This document shows, one piece after another, positions 6,271 through 13,931 of a stretch of 33,546 bases of DNA. The notes under the pieces are model-generated. The model had not been told where the DNA came from. It saw only the letters and a list, made by a program, of their open reading frames with translations, and did not search any database. The DNA comes from an uncultured Clostridia bacterium. Lineage in GTDB: Bacteria > Bacillota > Clostridia > Christensenellales > Borkfalkiaceae. The position numbers were made by a program, and so were the translations under genes. Each line of letters opens with the position of its first letter. The stretch's first letter is position 1. The DNA lies in contig CALDMH010000051.1 of the NCBI GenBank assembly GCA_937915565.1, forward strand, positions 1 to 33,546. The letters run 5' to 3'.

Positions 6271-8550
6271 TTATTCCTGACCTTTCAGGGCTTCGACCAT
6301 ATCGATTTTCTTGTTTTTCCCCGCAACCATAAGGCTTACGAGAAGCGACATACCGACGGTTAAAATCGCGGTGACAAGGTATGAGCCGAATCCTATCGCC
6401 ATTTTCATTTCGTATTCGGACGCAAGCGTTTTCAGCATATACGAAAGCGTAAGCGCGCCGAGCGGAATGCCTATGATTATTCCGATAATCGAAAGAGCGA
6501 GGTTTTGTCCCGAAAGAAGCCTTCCGATTTTCTTATCGCGGAAACCGACGACTTTAAGCGTCGCCATTTCGCGGTAACGCTCGGTGTAACTCATCGCGCC
6601 GAGGTTATACAAAACGATTATTCCGAGAGCCAACGCCCCGCCCACGAGCAGATAAATCATCATATCCATAAGCGAGAGGAACGTTTCAAACGAATCCATT
6701 ATCATTTGCTTGGATTGCACCGACTTTATAACTTCGGATTGCTCGACGTCGCTCTTTGCCACGTCGGTGTAAACCGAATCAATCGTGTAAGGAACGTTGC
6801 AAGCTTCGGCGTACTTATCCGAGATAACGACGTTTTCGGAAACACTCCTGAAAATCCCCGCCACTTTAAGTTTATAAACGTCGTCCGTTCCGAAGGGGCT
6901 TACGGTAAACGTATCTCCGGCTTTTAAGTTAAACTGCTCGGCAAGACGCATACAAACGTACGCTCCGTCGTCGCTTATATCGATTTTATCGTTATTTTTG
7001 TCCATAATACGGATTTTATCGCGCGTTACGTCGTAAATGTCGAGAGAAATCGTTTTTTCGTCGAGCTGAACGCTTACCGAGCCGCCGAAATCTCCGTTAT
7101 ACTTGTCTATAACGGCCCGGCGTTCGGCGTCGGTCGCTTTTTCGGAAAGGAAAATTCTCGAAGAGTAATTCAGTCCGTTGTCGTAATACAAATTGAGGAA
7201 GGAATTCATCGTGTCCTTCATTCCGAGCGAAGCGAGAATTAAAATCGTGCAGCCGATAATTCCTATAAGGCTCATTGCCGTTCTCGATTTGTGCCTTACT
7301 ATATCGCGCATATTCCAACGCGCGCCGAAGGGGAGTTTGTGGAAAAGTTTCGTGCGTTCAATCGCCATCGGCTTCATCTTTTTAGGGGAGTAGGGGCGAA
7401 GCGTATCCGCGGCAGTTCCCGCAAGCATTTGCTTGACCGATAAAAAGCCTATGAGCGTGAGAATCGTCACGATAAGTGCGACGGCAACTCCGCAAAACCA
7501 CGGGAAAACGAGTTTCCATTCGGGGAGGTCGAGATAAGTTCCCATCATACCGTTCGGGTTCATAATGGCCCAAGCGACGGCGTAACCGAGGGCTATGCCG
7601 AGAGCCGTTCCGAGCACGGCGACGAAAAACGCGAAAGAAGTGTAATGAACGGCTATTTTGCTATCGTGAAAGCCGAGAGCTTTGAGCGTTCCGATTTGCG
7701 TTTTTTCCTTTGCGGTTAAACGGTGCATCGTAGTAACCATCGTCAAAAGTCCGATTAAGAGAAACAACGCGGGGAGAATACTTCCCATCGCTTTTCCCTC
7801 GCTCGCTTCGCCCTCCGCCTGCGAATAGGCAATCGTGTCGTCCTTCGTGAGCGTTACGGTGGTTTTTCCGAGAGCCTCGTTGGCTTTTTCGGAGAAAACG
7901 TCTTTTTCGAGTTTTGAAATAACGTTTATTTGCGGATAATAGGCAAAACCAAGCGTTTTTTCGTATAATTTCGGCGAAACGTAAGCGTAGCCGTGCGTGG
8001 CGAAATCGGGCATAAGTTGCGTTTTATCTCTCACGCAAATCATTTGCTCGGCGGCTTTTATCAAGCCTTTCACAACGCCTTTAATTTCAAGGCCGCGGTA
8101 TATGAACGCGACGTTATCGCCGGGTTTCAAGTCGTTTTTTTCGGCGTAACGGTCGGAAAGCCAGATTCCGTCCTCGCTGTTTTCGTCGTAAGCCTCGCCG
8201 CTTATCATAACGAACGAGGAAACTTCGGGGTTTGTCGTAACGGCCAGAGCGACGCTGTCGCCGTCCTTGTCCTTAACGTCCACGTTCACCGTTATAAATC
8301 TTGCCGCGGCGTCTACGCCGTCGATTTTCTTCACTTTTTCAATGTCTTCTTCCGAAAACCCTTTTTCATCCGCAAGGCGATAATCGGCGAAATGGCTGTC
8401 GTCGAAAAACGAGTACATATTTTCTTCGATGCTCACCCATTCCATATTGAATCCGACGAACATACCCACGCCGAGCATAACCATCAGAATCATCGAAATA
8501 AATTGTGCTTTGTATTGCCAAGCCGTGCGGAGCATTTTTTTAACTAACAT
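6271..8550 (-). CDS. ABC transporter permease, MacB/FtsX-like
   Basis: This 759-residue membrane protein has two FtsX-type permease units. It has an N-terminal membrane anchor (about 12-34), a large extracytoplasmic region (about 35-255), three membrane spans (about 258-280, 303-335, 350-375), a second anchor (about 425-446), a second extracytoplasmic region, and three C-terminal spans (about 632-660, 680-708, 722-746). The GTLKALGFHDSKI and ATLKVVGFRDKKI loops are the cytoplasmic coupling elements that contact the ATPase. Family members use mechanotransmission to expel lipids, peptides or drugs. AAGGAG precedes the ATG, and the gene starts 12 bases after the ATPase stop. Export rather than import is inferred from the family. 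The cargo is unknown, though an HMA protein is encoded upstream in the operon. Confidence 0.92.
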   Translation of the reverse strand: MLVKKMLRTAWQYKAQFISMILMVMLGVGMFVGFNMEWVSIEENMYSFFDDSHFADYRLADEKGFSEEDIEKVKKIDGVDAAARFITVNVDVKDKDGDSVALAVTTNPEVSSFVMISGEAYDENSEDGIWLSDRYAEKNDLKPGDNVAFIYRGLEIKGVVKGLIKAAEQMICVRDKTQLMPDFATHGYAYVSPKLYEKTLGFAYYPQINVISKLEKDVFSEKANEALGKTTVTLTKDDTIAYSQAEGEASEGKAMGSILPALFLLIGLLTMVTTMHRLTAKEKTQIGTLKALGFHDSKIAVHYTSFAFFVAVLGTALGIALGYAVAWAIMNPNGMMGTYLDLPEWKLVFPWFCGVAVALIVTILTLIGFLSVKQMLAGTAADTLRPYSPKKMKPMAIERTKLFHKLPFGARWNMRDIVRHKSRTAMSLIGIIGCTILILASLGMKDTMNSFLNLYYDNGLNYSSRIFLSEKATDAERRAVIDKYNGDFGGSVSVQLDEKTISLDIYDVTRDKIRIMDKNNDKIDISDDGAYVCMRLAEQFNLKAGDTFTVSPFGTDDVYKLKVAGIFRSVSENVVISDKYAEACNVPYTIDSVYTDVAKSDVEQSEVIKSVQSKQMIMDSFETFLSLMDMMIYLLVGGALALGIIVLYNLGAMSYTERYREMATLKVVGFRDKKIGRLLSGQNLALSIIGIIIGIPLGALTLSYMLKTLASEYEMKMAIGFGSYLVTAILTVGMSLLVSLMVAGKNKKIDMVEALKGQE

Positions 8551-8562
8551 AATCCGCTCCTT

Positions 8563-9264
8563 TTACCAGTCGATGTCGTCTGCGGAGGCGGGGTTAGCCT
8601 GATTTTCCGTCGAAACGACTTTTCCGTTTTTAACGTGTATAACGACGTCCGCCATTTTGGCAATGTTCTGGTTGTGCGTTACGATGACTATCGTCTTGCC
8701 GTAATCGCGCGCCATTTTCAAAAGCAGTTTTAAAACGAGAACGCCGGTGGCGGAGTCGAGCGCGCCGGTCGGTTCGTCGCAGAGGAGAATTTTCGGGTTT
8801 TTGGCAAGAGCTCTCGCAATGGAAACGCGTTGTTGTTCGCCGCCGGAAAGTTCGGAAGGGAAGTTTTTCGCGTGGTCCGCAAGCCCGACCTCTTCAAGCA
8901 TTTTCGTTGCCGAAAACGGATTCGAAGCAATCTCTTTAACGAGCGCGACGTTTTCGTGTACGGTGAGCGTGGGGATAAGATTATAAAATTGAAAGACGAA
9001 GCCGACCGTTTCCGCGCGATAATCCGCAAGTTCGTTTTTCGTGAGTTGGGAAATATCCTTGCCGCAAACGGTAATCGTTCCCGAGGTGGGGCTGTCGAGC
9101 CCGCCGAGCAAATTCAGGAGCGTGCTTTTTCCCGCTCCGGAAGGCCCGAGTATAACGACGAATTTGCCCTCGTCCAACGTTAAATCCACGCCGTCGAGCG
9201 CTTTAAGTTCGTGGTCGCCGCTCGAATAAACGCGGCTTACGTTTTTGAATTCCACAATAGCCAT
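8563..9264 (-). CDS. ABC transporter ATP-binding protein, MacB/LolD type
   Basis: This 233-residue cytoplasmic ATPase has all nucleotide-binding motifs: Walker A GPSGAGKST (40-48), Q-loop FQ (91-92), signature LSGGEQQ (139-145), Walker B ILLCDEP with catalytic E164, D-loop ALD, and the switch H197 (VTHNQ). The FQFYNLIPTLTVHENVAL segment is typical of the MacB/LolD/FtsE group that pairs with FtsX-like permeases. The SD (AGGAG) overlaps the stop of the upstream 40-residue gene, so translation is coupled. It powers the permease encoded next. Confidence 0.95.
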   Translation of the reverse strand: MAIVEFKNVSRVYSSGDHELKALDGVDLTLDEGKFVVILGPSGAGKSTLLNLLGGLDSPTSGTITVCGKDISQLTKNELADYRAETVGFVFQFYNLIPTLTVHENVALVKEIASNPFSATKMLEEVGLADHAKNFPSELSGGEQQRVSIARALAKNPKILLCDEPTGALDSATGVLVLKLLLKMARDYGKTIVIVTHNQNIAKMADVVIHVKNGKVVSTENQANPASADDIDW

Positions 9265-9275
9265 TTCAGTTTCTC

Positions 9276-9398
9276 CTATGCTTTATTTAAGTTTTTTCTA
9301 TGCAAATAAGAATAACATATCCGTTTTACGTACGCCAAAAATCCGCAAATAGCAAGCGCAATCGGCGCAGCGATTAAAATTCTTACTAAAATTTCCAT
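9276..9398 (-). CDS. 40-residue single-span membrane peptide
   Basis: This small ORF is well supported by an excellent SD (GGGAGG, 7 bases before the ATG at 9398) and by tight packing: 3 bases after the HMA gene stop, and its TAG overlaps the SD of the ATPase gene. The peptide begins MEILVRILIAAPIALAICGF. It has one hydrophobic span (about residues 4-24) and a short basic C-terminal tail (VKRICYSYLHRKNLNKA) with two cysteines overall (C18, C28). I do not recognise the family. Position inside an HMA-ABC exporter operon suggests a small accessory subunit or a membrane tether for the metal-binding protein. Confidence 0.72.
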   Translation of the reverse strand: MEILVRILIAAPIALAICGFLAYVKRICYSYLHRKNLNKA

Positions 9399-9401
9399 AA
9401 T

Positions 9402-9659
9402 TTACCTCCCGAATAACCCTAAAAACCCCTTTTTTCGGTATTCTTCCGTCTTTATATCCGTAACTCTGTATCCCGTTTTTTCGATTGCCTCTTTCAAATC
9501 GTTTTCGTTTATATCGTCGTCGCAAACCACAACGGTTTCCTTTTTAAGATGCGACGATTTAACGCTTTTCACGTTGAAACTTTTCCTGACGCAATCGTTG
9601 ACGTGGCTTTCGCACATTCCGCACATCATTCCGTCGATTTTTAACGTTATTTGTTTCAT
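9402..9659 (-). CDS. Heavy-metal-associated (HMA) domain protein, CopZ-like
   Basis: This 85-residue soluble protein has one HMA fold. The metal-binding loop GMMCGMCE (CxxC, about residues 9-16) is followed by the beta-alpha-beta pattern ending KEAIEKTGYRV (about 58-68), then a short basic tail. CopZ-type chaperones bind Cu(I) or similar soft metals through the two cysteines. The extra Met before the first Cys and the one between them could add ligands. The frame is open to 9698. I chose ATG 9659 because AAGGAG lies 8 bases before it and the longer start would fall on the operator palindrome. It is first in an operon with the 40-residue peptide and the ABC exporter. Confidence 0.88.
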   Translation of the reverse strand: MKQITLKIDGMMCGMCESHVNDCVRKSFNVKSVKSSHLKKETVVVCDDDINENDLKEAIEKTGYRVTDIKTEEYRKKGFLGLFGR

Positions 9660-9690
9660 AAAATTTCTCCTTTTATATAATCCGTTTATA

Positions 9691-9706
9691 GTTAGCATAT
9701 GCTAAC
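9691..9706. promoter_or_regulatory. 16-bp perfect palindrome, candidate operator of the HMA-ABC operon
   Basis: GTTAGCATATGCTAAC is perfectly palindromic and lies 32 bases before the HMA start. It overlaps a possible promoter: TTAGCA, 17 bases, GATTAT on the minus strand. The TTAG-N6-CTAA arrangement resembles DtxR/IdeR-type boxes. That fits the DtxR-type gene about 3.6 kb away, but binding is inference. Confidence 0.6.
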
Positions 9707-9716
9707 CGATGGGTAA

Positions 9717-9744
9717 ATAAAAAAGGAAATCGCTTTCCGTTTTT
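9717..9744 (-). terminator. Weak terminator after the tetR-type gene
   Basis: On the minus strand GGAAA-GCGA-TTTCC (9734-9738 with 9725-9729) is followed by TTTTTTATTT. The stem is only 5 bp plus A/T pairs, so read-through into the HMA operon is plausible. Confidence 0.5.
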
Positions 9745-9773
9745 ATTTCGGTTATTCCTATCTTCGGTCGCCG

Positions 9774-10406
9774 TTATCGATTTTCGGAGGAAAGCCCGAG
9801 CAGGCTGTTCCAGCCGGCGTTGAAAAAGCAGTGAAGCTGACCGATATATTGCATAGCCTCTTCTTTCGTGAAGTCGTGTTCTATAACCTCGAACATTCCG
9901 TTCAGCATTGCCGTGGAGAGCATATGAGAAAGGTCCGCGCGCACTTCTTTCACTTTTATTCCCGCGTCGCGCAAGGCCTCGATAAACCTGACTGTGCGCT
10001 CCGTTTCCACGGCGATAAGTCTATCCGCGTATTTTTCGTATTCGCTGCCCTTGCTTTTGCATATAATCAACTTAAATTCCTCAAAATTATCGTATAAAAT
10101 AGCGATTATTTCCTTTGCGCGGGATTCTTCGTAGCCGCGCATACCGAGGAATTGCTTGTCGGGCGAAAGCGTTTCAAAGTTCTCCCGAGCGTCCGTATAG
10201 TAATCGTAAAGCTTTTCGGCGGAAGATTCCACCAAGGCTTTAAAAAGCTCGCTTTTATCGGCAAATCTGCCGTAAAGCATACCCGTCGTGTAACCTGCTT
10301 TTTCGGCAATGTCGCGCATAGAAGAGCCCTCGAAACCTTTTTCCAAAAACTCCTGCTTCGCACATTCCATTATTTTATCGATTGCAAGTTCGTCTTTTTT
10401 TCTCAT
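9774..10406 (-). CDS. TetR/AcrR-family transcriptional regulator
   Basis: This 210-residue repressor has the N-terminal TetR helix-turn-helix at about residues 8-52 (MRDIAEKAGYTTGMLYGRFADKSEL). An all-helical ligand and dimerisation domain (55-205) ends in helices typical of AcrR-like proteins. Such proteins sense hydrophobic or cationic small molecules and control exporters. The gene lies directly upstream of the HMA-ABC operon on the same strand, so local control of that exporter is likely. Its own consensus promoter is overlapped by two inverted repeats, which indicates autoregulation. No good SD lies before the ATG; AAAGG is 14 bases away. Confidence 0.93.
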   Translation of the reverse strand: MRKKDELAIDKIMECAKQEFLEKGFEGSSMRDIAEKAGYTTGMLYGRFADKSELFKALVESSAEKLYDYYTDARENFETLSPDKQFLGMRGYEESRAKEIIAILYDNFEEFKLIICKSKGSEYEKYADRLIAVETERTVRFIEALRDAGIKVKEVRADLSHMLSTAMLNGMFEVIEHDFTKEEAMQYIGQLHCFFNAGWNSLLGLSSENR

Positions 10407-10425
10407 TTTATCGCCGATTACCTTT

Positions 10426-10453
10426 AATAACGATGTTATTATAACGCTGTTAT
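10426..10453. promoter_or_regulatory. Two adjacent dyads, candidate TetR operators
   Basis: AATAAC-GAT-GTTATT (10426-10440) and ATAAC-GCT-GTTAT (10441-10453) are two perfect palindromes whose centres are 14 bases apart. They cover the -10 element of the tetR promoter. Paired dyads on a promoter are the usual layout for TetR-family autorepression. Confidence 0.72.
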
Positions 10454-10466
10454 TTTATAAAGTCAA
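10438..10466 (-). promoter_or_regulatory. Consensus promoter of the tetR-type gene
   Basis: TTGACT (10461-10466), a 17-base spacer and TATAAT (10438-10443) on the minus strand form a near-perfect sigma-A promoter, overlapped by the two dyads. Confidence 0.82.
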
Positions 10467-10569
10467 GCGTTTTTTCGGGCATTTTCAAAAATTTACGAAA
10501 GAGTGTTGTAAAGAACCGTTTAATTGACCTTTAATAATCAATAAATAGCCGAAAACAATAAAAAAACGA

Positions 10570-10598
10570 TTTAAAAAGGCTTTCGGACGGTGTATAAT
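10570..10598 (+). promoter_or_regulatory. Possible promoter of the GH78 gene, in the 356-base gap 10407-10762
   Basis: TTTAAA (10570-10575), a 17-base spacer and TATAAT (10593-10598) lie about 165 bases before the rhamnosidase start. The -10 is perfect and the -35 poor, so an activator may be needed. The rest of this gap holds the tetR promoter and operators, an A/T-rich stretch (10500-10570), and a 22-codon ORF (10607-10675) in the GH78 frame that is closed by TAA. Confidence 0.45.
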
Positions 10599-10762
10599 CT
10601 TCAAAGATGAATAGTGCAAAAGTGAAAACCGAGATATTTTGCGACGAGCGGGTTGTAAACAAAAACTGCACGTAACCGATTTTCAGGAAGAAAAAATTTA
10701 TAACGAAGAAATCAATCTGGACGGAGGAAAAGGCTTGTTTCCGGCCGTTGAGGAAGGTAAAA

Positions 10763-12922
10763 ATGTGGATTAAACGAAGCAAAGAAGCTGAAAACGGCGG
10801 AATCCCGTTGTTTTTGAGAAAATTCAGTTTGAAAAAGGAAATCGAAAGGGCGGAACTTAAAATTTCGGCGACGGGCATCTTTTCCGTTAAAATAAACGGA
10901 AAGGAAATTCCCGATTTGTTTATGCCCGGGTGGACGGATTACAATAAATATATCAATCTGTGCGTTTACGACGTTACGGACTTCATTAAAGGCGAAAATG
11001 AGGAAAACGTAATCGAAGTCGAGGTTGCGAACGGCTGGTACAGAGGAAAACTCGGCTGCGGCAACAGAACCGACGTTTACGGCGACGAACTCAGGCTTTT
11101 CGCCGAAATAAAGCTTCGTTTTAAGGGCGGCGAAGAGGAGATAATCGAAACGGACGAAAATTGGCTCACAGCGGTTTCGGACGTCGTTTCGGCTGACTTT
11201 TTCGACGGGGAAACGATTGACGCAAGACGATTGAAAAATAGCAATAAACCCGTCTATAAAACGATTAACGCCGATTTTTCGGTGGCATTAAGCGAATATT
11301 CTTACCAAAGCGTTAAAGTTAAAGAGGTCATCGAGCCGACCGTTATTTTCGAGGACGAAAGGACGATAAGATACGATTTCGGCAAGAACTTTGCGGGAAA
11401 CGTAAGTTTTAAAGCAAACGGCGGAAACGGGGAGAAAATCACGGTGAAGTACGCCGAAGTTTTAAACCCCGACGGAACTCTTTACACGGAAAATTTAAGG
11501 CGCGCAAAATGTACGGACGAACTTATTCTGGCGGGAGAGGAGTACGTTTTCAATCCGAAATTCACTTATCACGGATTCAGGTTTGCCGAAATTAAAAAGG
11601 ACGCGAACGTTAAAATCTCGGGTTTAAAAGGACTTTTGATTACACAGGATATAGATTATTACGGCAATTTCGAGTGCTCGGACGATATTATAAACGGCGT
11701 TTTCAAAATAACCCGCAACGGACAAAAGAGCAATTTCGTGAGTATTCCCACCGATTGTCCGCAAAGGGACGAAAGAGTGGGCTGGACGGGCGACGCCGAG
11801 GTTTTCTGCAATTCTGCAATGTTTAACGCCGATTGCGAAAAATTCTTTGAAAATTATATGAAACTCGTCCGCACGGACGTTCTTCCGGACGGAAAAATCC
11901 CGTCGTTTGCGCCCTTTCACACTCCGGTGTCTCCCACGACTGCGGGTGTTCCGGGCTGGGCGGACTGCGTGACGGTTATTCCGTTTTTTCATTATCTGCA
12001 TTACAGGGATAAGAGTGTAATAACCGAAAATCTTTCGGTTGCCGAGGGTTGGGTCGATTATTATCTCAAAAATAGCGAAAACTACATAGTGAAGATAAGA
12101 AACGAGTTCGGCGTTTGGCTTTCCGTGGATAACACCGCCGATAAAGACGTTTTAAATCAGTGCCTTTTCGGTTATTCCGCTTCGCTTCTTTCCGAAATGT
12201 TTAAAATTACGAACGACGAGGAAAACGCGGAAAAATACGAAAAAGTTTACGAAAACGCTAAAAAAGCTTTCAGAAACGCTTATTTTACGGACGGGAAAAT
12301 CGTCAGCGACGCGCAGACGCTTTACGCGCTCGCATATTCCGTCGGCTTCATAACCGCGGAGGAAACGAAAAAGAGATTGCCGAAAGTTATTCGCGAAAAG
12401 GGGTGTCTTACCACGGGGTTCATCGGCAGCAGGTTTATTTTGCCCGTGCTTTGCGATATAGGCGAAGCCGAACTTGCTTACGAACTTATTATGAAAAAGG
12501 ACTATCCGTCCTGGGGTTATATGCTTGAAAACGGTGCGACGACGGTTTGGGAGCGTTGGAACGGTTACACGAAAGAAAACGGGTTTGAAGACCCTGAAAT
12601 GAATTCGTTTAACCATTATAGTCTCGGGGCGTGCGTGGAGTGGCTTTATTCCTACGTTCTCGGCATAAAGCTTTCGGCAAAAAGCGAAGTCGTTACGATA
12701 AAACCGACGTTTTCGGGAAAAATTTCTTACGCGAAAGGCGGAACGAAAGTAAAAAACGGAATGTTTTCGGTTGCCGGGAAAAAAAAAAAAACCGCCGTGA
12801 CGCTGAAAGTTACGGCGGACGAAAACGTGAAGTACGTTGTCGATACGAACGGATATAAAGTTATTTCTTCGAGCTTCGATAAAGAAGAAAATACGACGAG
12901 GCTCGAAATTCAGTCGCTCTGA
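10763..12922 (+). CDS. Alpha-L-rhamnosidase, GH78
   Basis: This 719-residue enzyme would hydrolyse terminal alpha-L-rhamnose from pectic side chains, plant glycosides or bacterial polysaccharides. N-terminal beta-sandwich domains (about 1-295, with the FSVKINGKEI and NGWYRGKLG lectin-like motifs) precede the (alpha/alpha)6 barrel. In the barrel, DCPQRDERVGWTGDA carries the predicted general acid Glu337, TTVWERWNG carries the predicted base Glu597, and NSFNHYSLGACVEWLY is a family signature. It has no signal peptide, so it is probably cytoplasmic and acts on imported oligosaccharides. ATG 10763 (GAGGAAGG just upstream) is preferred over the TTG at 10748. A run of 13 A bases lies near the 3' end. 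The gene converges with an AraC regulator gene, and the 3' ends overlap by 13 bases. Confidence 0.94.
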   Translation: MWIKRSKEAENGGIPLFLRKFSLKKEIERAELKISATGIFSVKINGKEIPDLFMPGWTDYNKYINLCVYDVTDFIKGENEENVIEVEVANGWYRGKLGCGNRTDVYGDELRLFAEIKLRFKGGEEEIIETDENWLTAVSDVVSADFFDGETIDARRLKNSNKPVYKTINADFSVALSEYSYQSVKVKEVIEPTVIFEDERTIRYDFGKNFAGNVSFKANGGNGEKITVKYAEVLNPDGTLYTENLRRAKCTDELILAGEEYVFNPKFTYHGFRFAEIKKDANVKISGLKGLLITQDIDYYGNFECSDDIINGVFKITRNGQKSNFVSIPTDCPQRDERVGWTGDAEVFCNSAMFNADCEKFFENYMKLVRTDVLPDGKIPSFAPFHTPVSPTTAGVPGWADCVTVIPFFHYLHYRDKSVITENLSVAEGWVDYYLKNSENYIVKIRNEFGVWLSVDNTADKDVLNQCLFGYSASLLSEMFKITNDEENAEKYEKVYENAKKAFRNAYFTDGKIVSDAQTLYALAYSVGFITAEETKKRLPKVIREKGCLTTGFIGSRFILPVLCDIGEAELAYELIMKKDYPSWGYMLENGATTVWERWNGYTKENGFEDPEMNSFNHYSLGACVEWLYSYVLGIKLSAKSEVVTIKPTFSGKISYAKGGTKVKNGMFSVAGKKKKTAVTLKVTADENVKYVVDTNGYKVISSSFDKEENTTRLEIQSL

Positions 12923-13755
12923 CGGAACGAATTTCTGTATTCCGCAGGCGAAACCTTGTATTTTTTCTTAAATTTCTGGGCGAAAAAGGACGAGTTGTCG
13001 TAACCTACGTTGGAAGCGATGGTTATCACGGGCGAATCCGTGTTTGCAAGCAATTTCGCCGCGTAAGAAAGCCTCAAATCGGAAACGTGTTCGATGATGG
13101 TTTTGCCGACGTATTTCTTGAAAAGCTTTATGAAATGCGAGTGGGAATAAGAACTTAAATCGATTATGTCGTTCACGCGCATCGAAAAAACGCTCGGGTC
13201 CTGCAATTTTTGCAGGAAGTTCAAAATGTCCTTCGGCACGAACTTTTCCGACGTGTTTTCGACGTAAACGCCGAGAAGATACATCACGATAGACGTTAAA
13301 ATCGCCTCGCGGCTCTCTTTTTTGTCGATACATTCGGCTTTATTCAGCCTTTCGTGCAATTCTCCGAACGCCTGCATAGAGAGTTTTATCTGCACGGGCT
13401 TCGTTTGCTCGCAAAGCTGGGCGTAAAGGTCAGGGCTCAATAAATCGGCAAAAGTCTTCATTTTTTCAACCGAAACGCAAATATCTCTTCGGCTTATGGG
13501 CAAATCCGAGGTTTGCTTGTGAACGTGATTAGGGCCGAGAAGCAAAAAAACGTCGGGCGTGGAATAATAAACCTCGCCGTTGACGAGGTTTACGCCCGTT
13601 CCGTCGGTGGTGGCGGTGAATTCCCAGTCGCTGTGGCGATGAATCACCGTTTCTTCCTTCCACAAAAAAGTGTTAATCTCGTCCGCTTCGAGCTTCGGGA
13701 TAAGTTTTTTAACTTTTTCCGGTTCCATATTATTAAGGTATTGCGATATATCCAT
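12910..13755 (-). CDS. AraC-family transcriptional regulator
   Basis: This 281-residue regulator has an N-terminal cupin-like sensor (about 20-100: HRHSDWEFTATTDG, LLLGPNHVHK) and a C-terminal AraC DNA-binding domain (about 180-278: SHSHFIKLFKKYVGKT, IASNVGYDNSSFFAQKFKKKY). It diverges from the metallophosphoesterase-transporter run and converges with GH78. It is therefore the best local candidate for glycan-responsive control of both. The predicted promoter places transcription initiation on the ATG at 13755, and no SD precedes it, so translation may be leaderless. An internal ATG at codon 10 also lacks a good SD. Confidence 0.93.
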   Translation of the reverse strand: MDISQYLNNMEPEKVKKLIPKLEADEINTFLWKEETVIHRHSDWEFTATTDGTGVNLVNGEVYYSTPDVFLLLGPNHVHKQTSDLPISRRDICVSVEKMKTFADLLSPDLYAQLCEQTKPVQIKLSMQAFGELHERLNKAECIDKKESREAILTSIVMYLLGVYVENTSEKFVPKDILNFLQKLQDPSVFSMRVNDIIDLSSYSHSHFIKLFKKYVGKTIIEHVSDLRLSYAAKLLANTDSPVITIASNVGYDNSSFFAQKFKKKYKVSPAEYRNSFRQSD

Positions 13756-13761
13756 AAGACA

Positions 13762-13790
13762 ATTATAACTTCGGCGCGGATTTTTGTCAA
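13762..13790 (-). promoter_or_regulatory. Consensus promoter of the second araC-type gene
   Basis: TTGACA (13785-13790), exactly 17 bases, then TATAAT (13762-13767): a perfect match to the sigma-A consensus. Only 6 bases separate the -10 from the ATG. Confidence 0.88.
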
Positions 13791-13841
13791 CTTTCGGACA
13801 AAAAAATAATAAAAAAACAACGGGTTATGATAAATAAGAGA

Positions 13842-13870
13842 TTGAACGCTTCACTTTGAAATGATAAAAT
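13842..13870 (+). promoter_or_regulatory. Promoter of the surface glycan locus
   Basis: TTGAAC (13842-13847), 17 bases and TAAAAT (13865-13870) precede the metallophosphoesterase gene by about 61 bases. The -35 overlaps a small dyad, TGAA-CGC-TTCA. This is the only good plus-strand promoter I see before the transporter genes, so it may drive a very long transcript. Confidence 0.65.
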
Positions 13871-13931
13871 AATTTCGGAAGAAACAAAGAGGGGCTTTGC
13901 CTCGCAGTCGGAGAGCATTGAGGAGGAAAAA

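Noticed and set aside
13842..13852. Catabolite-repression (cre) site at the TGAACGCTTCA dyad
   Set aside because: The dyad is three bases shorter than the cre consensus and lacks its central spacing, so a CcpA call is not supported.
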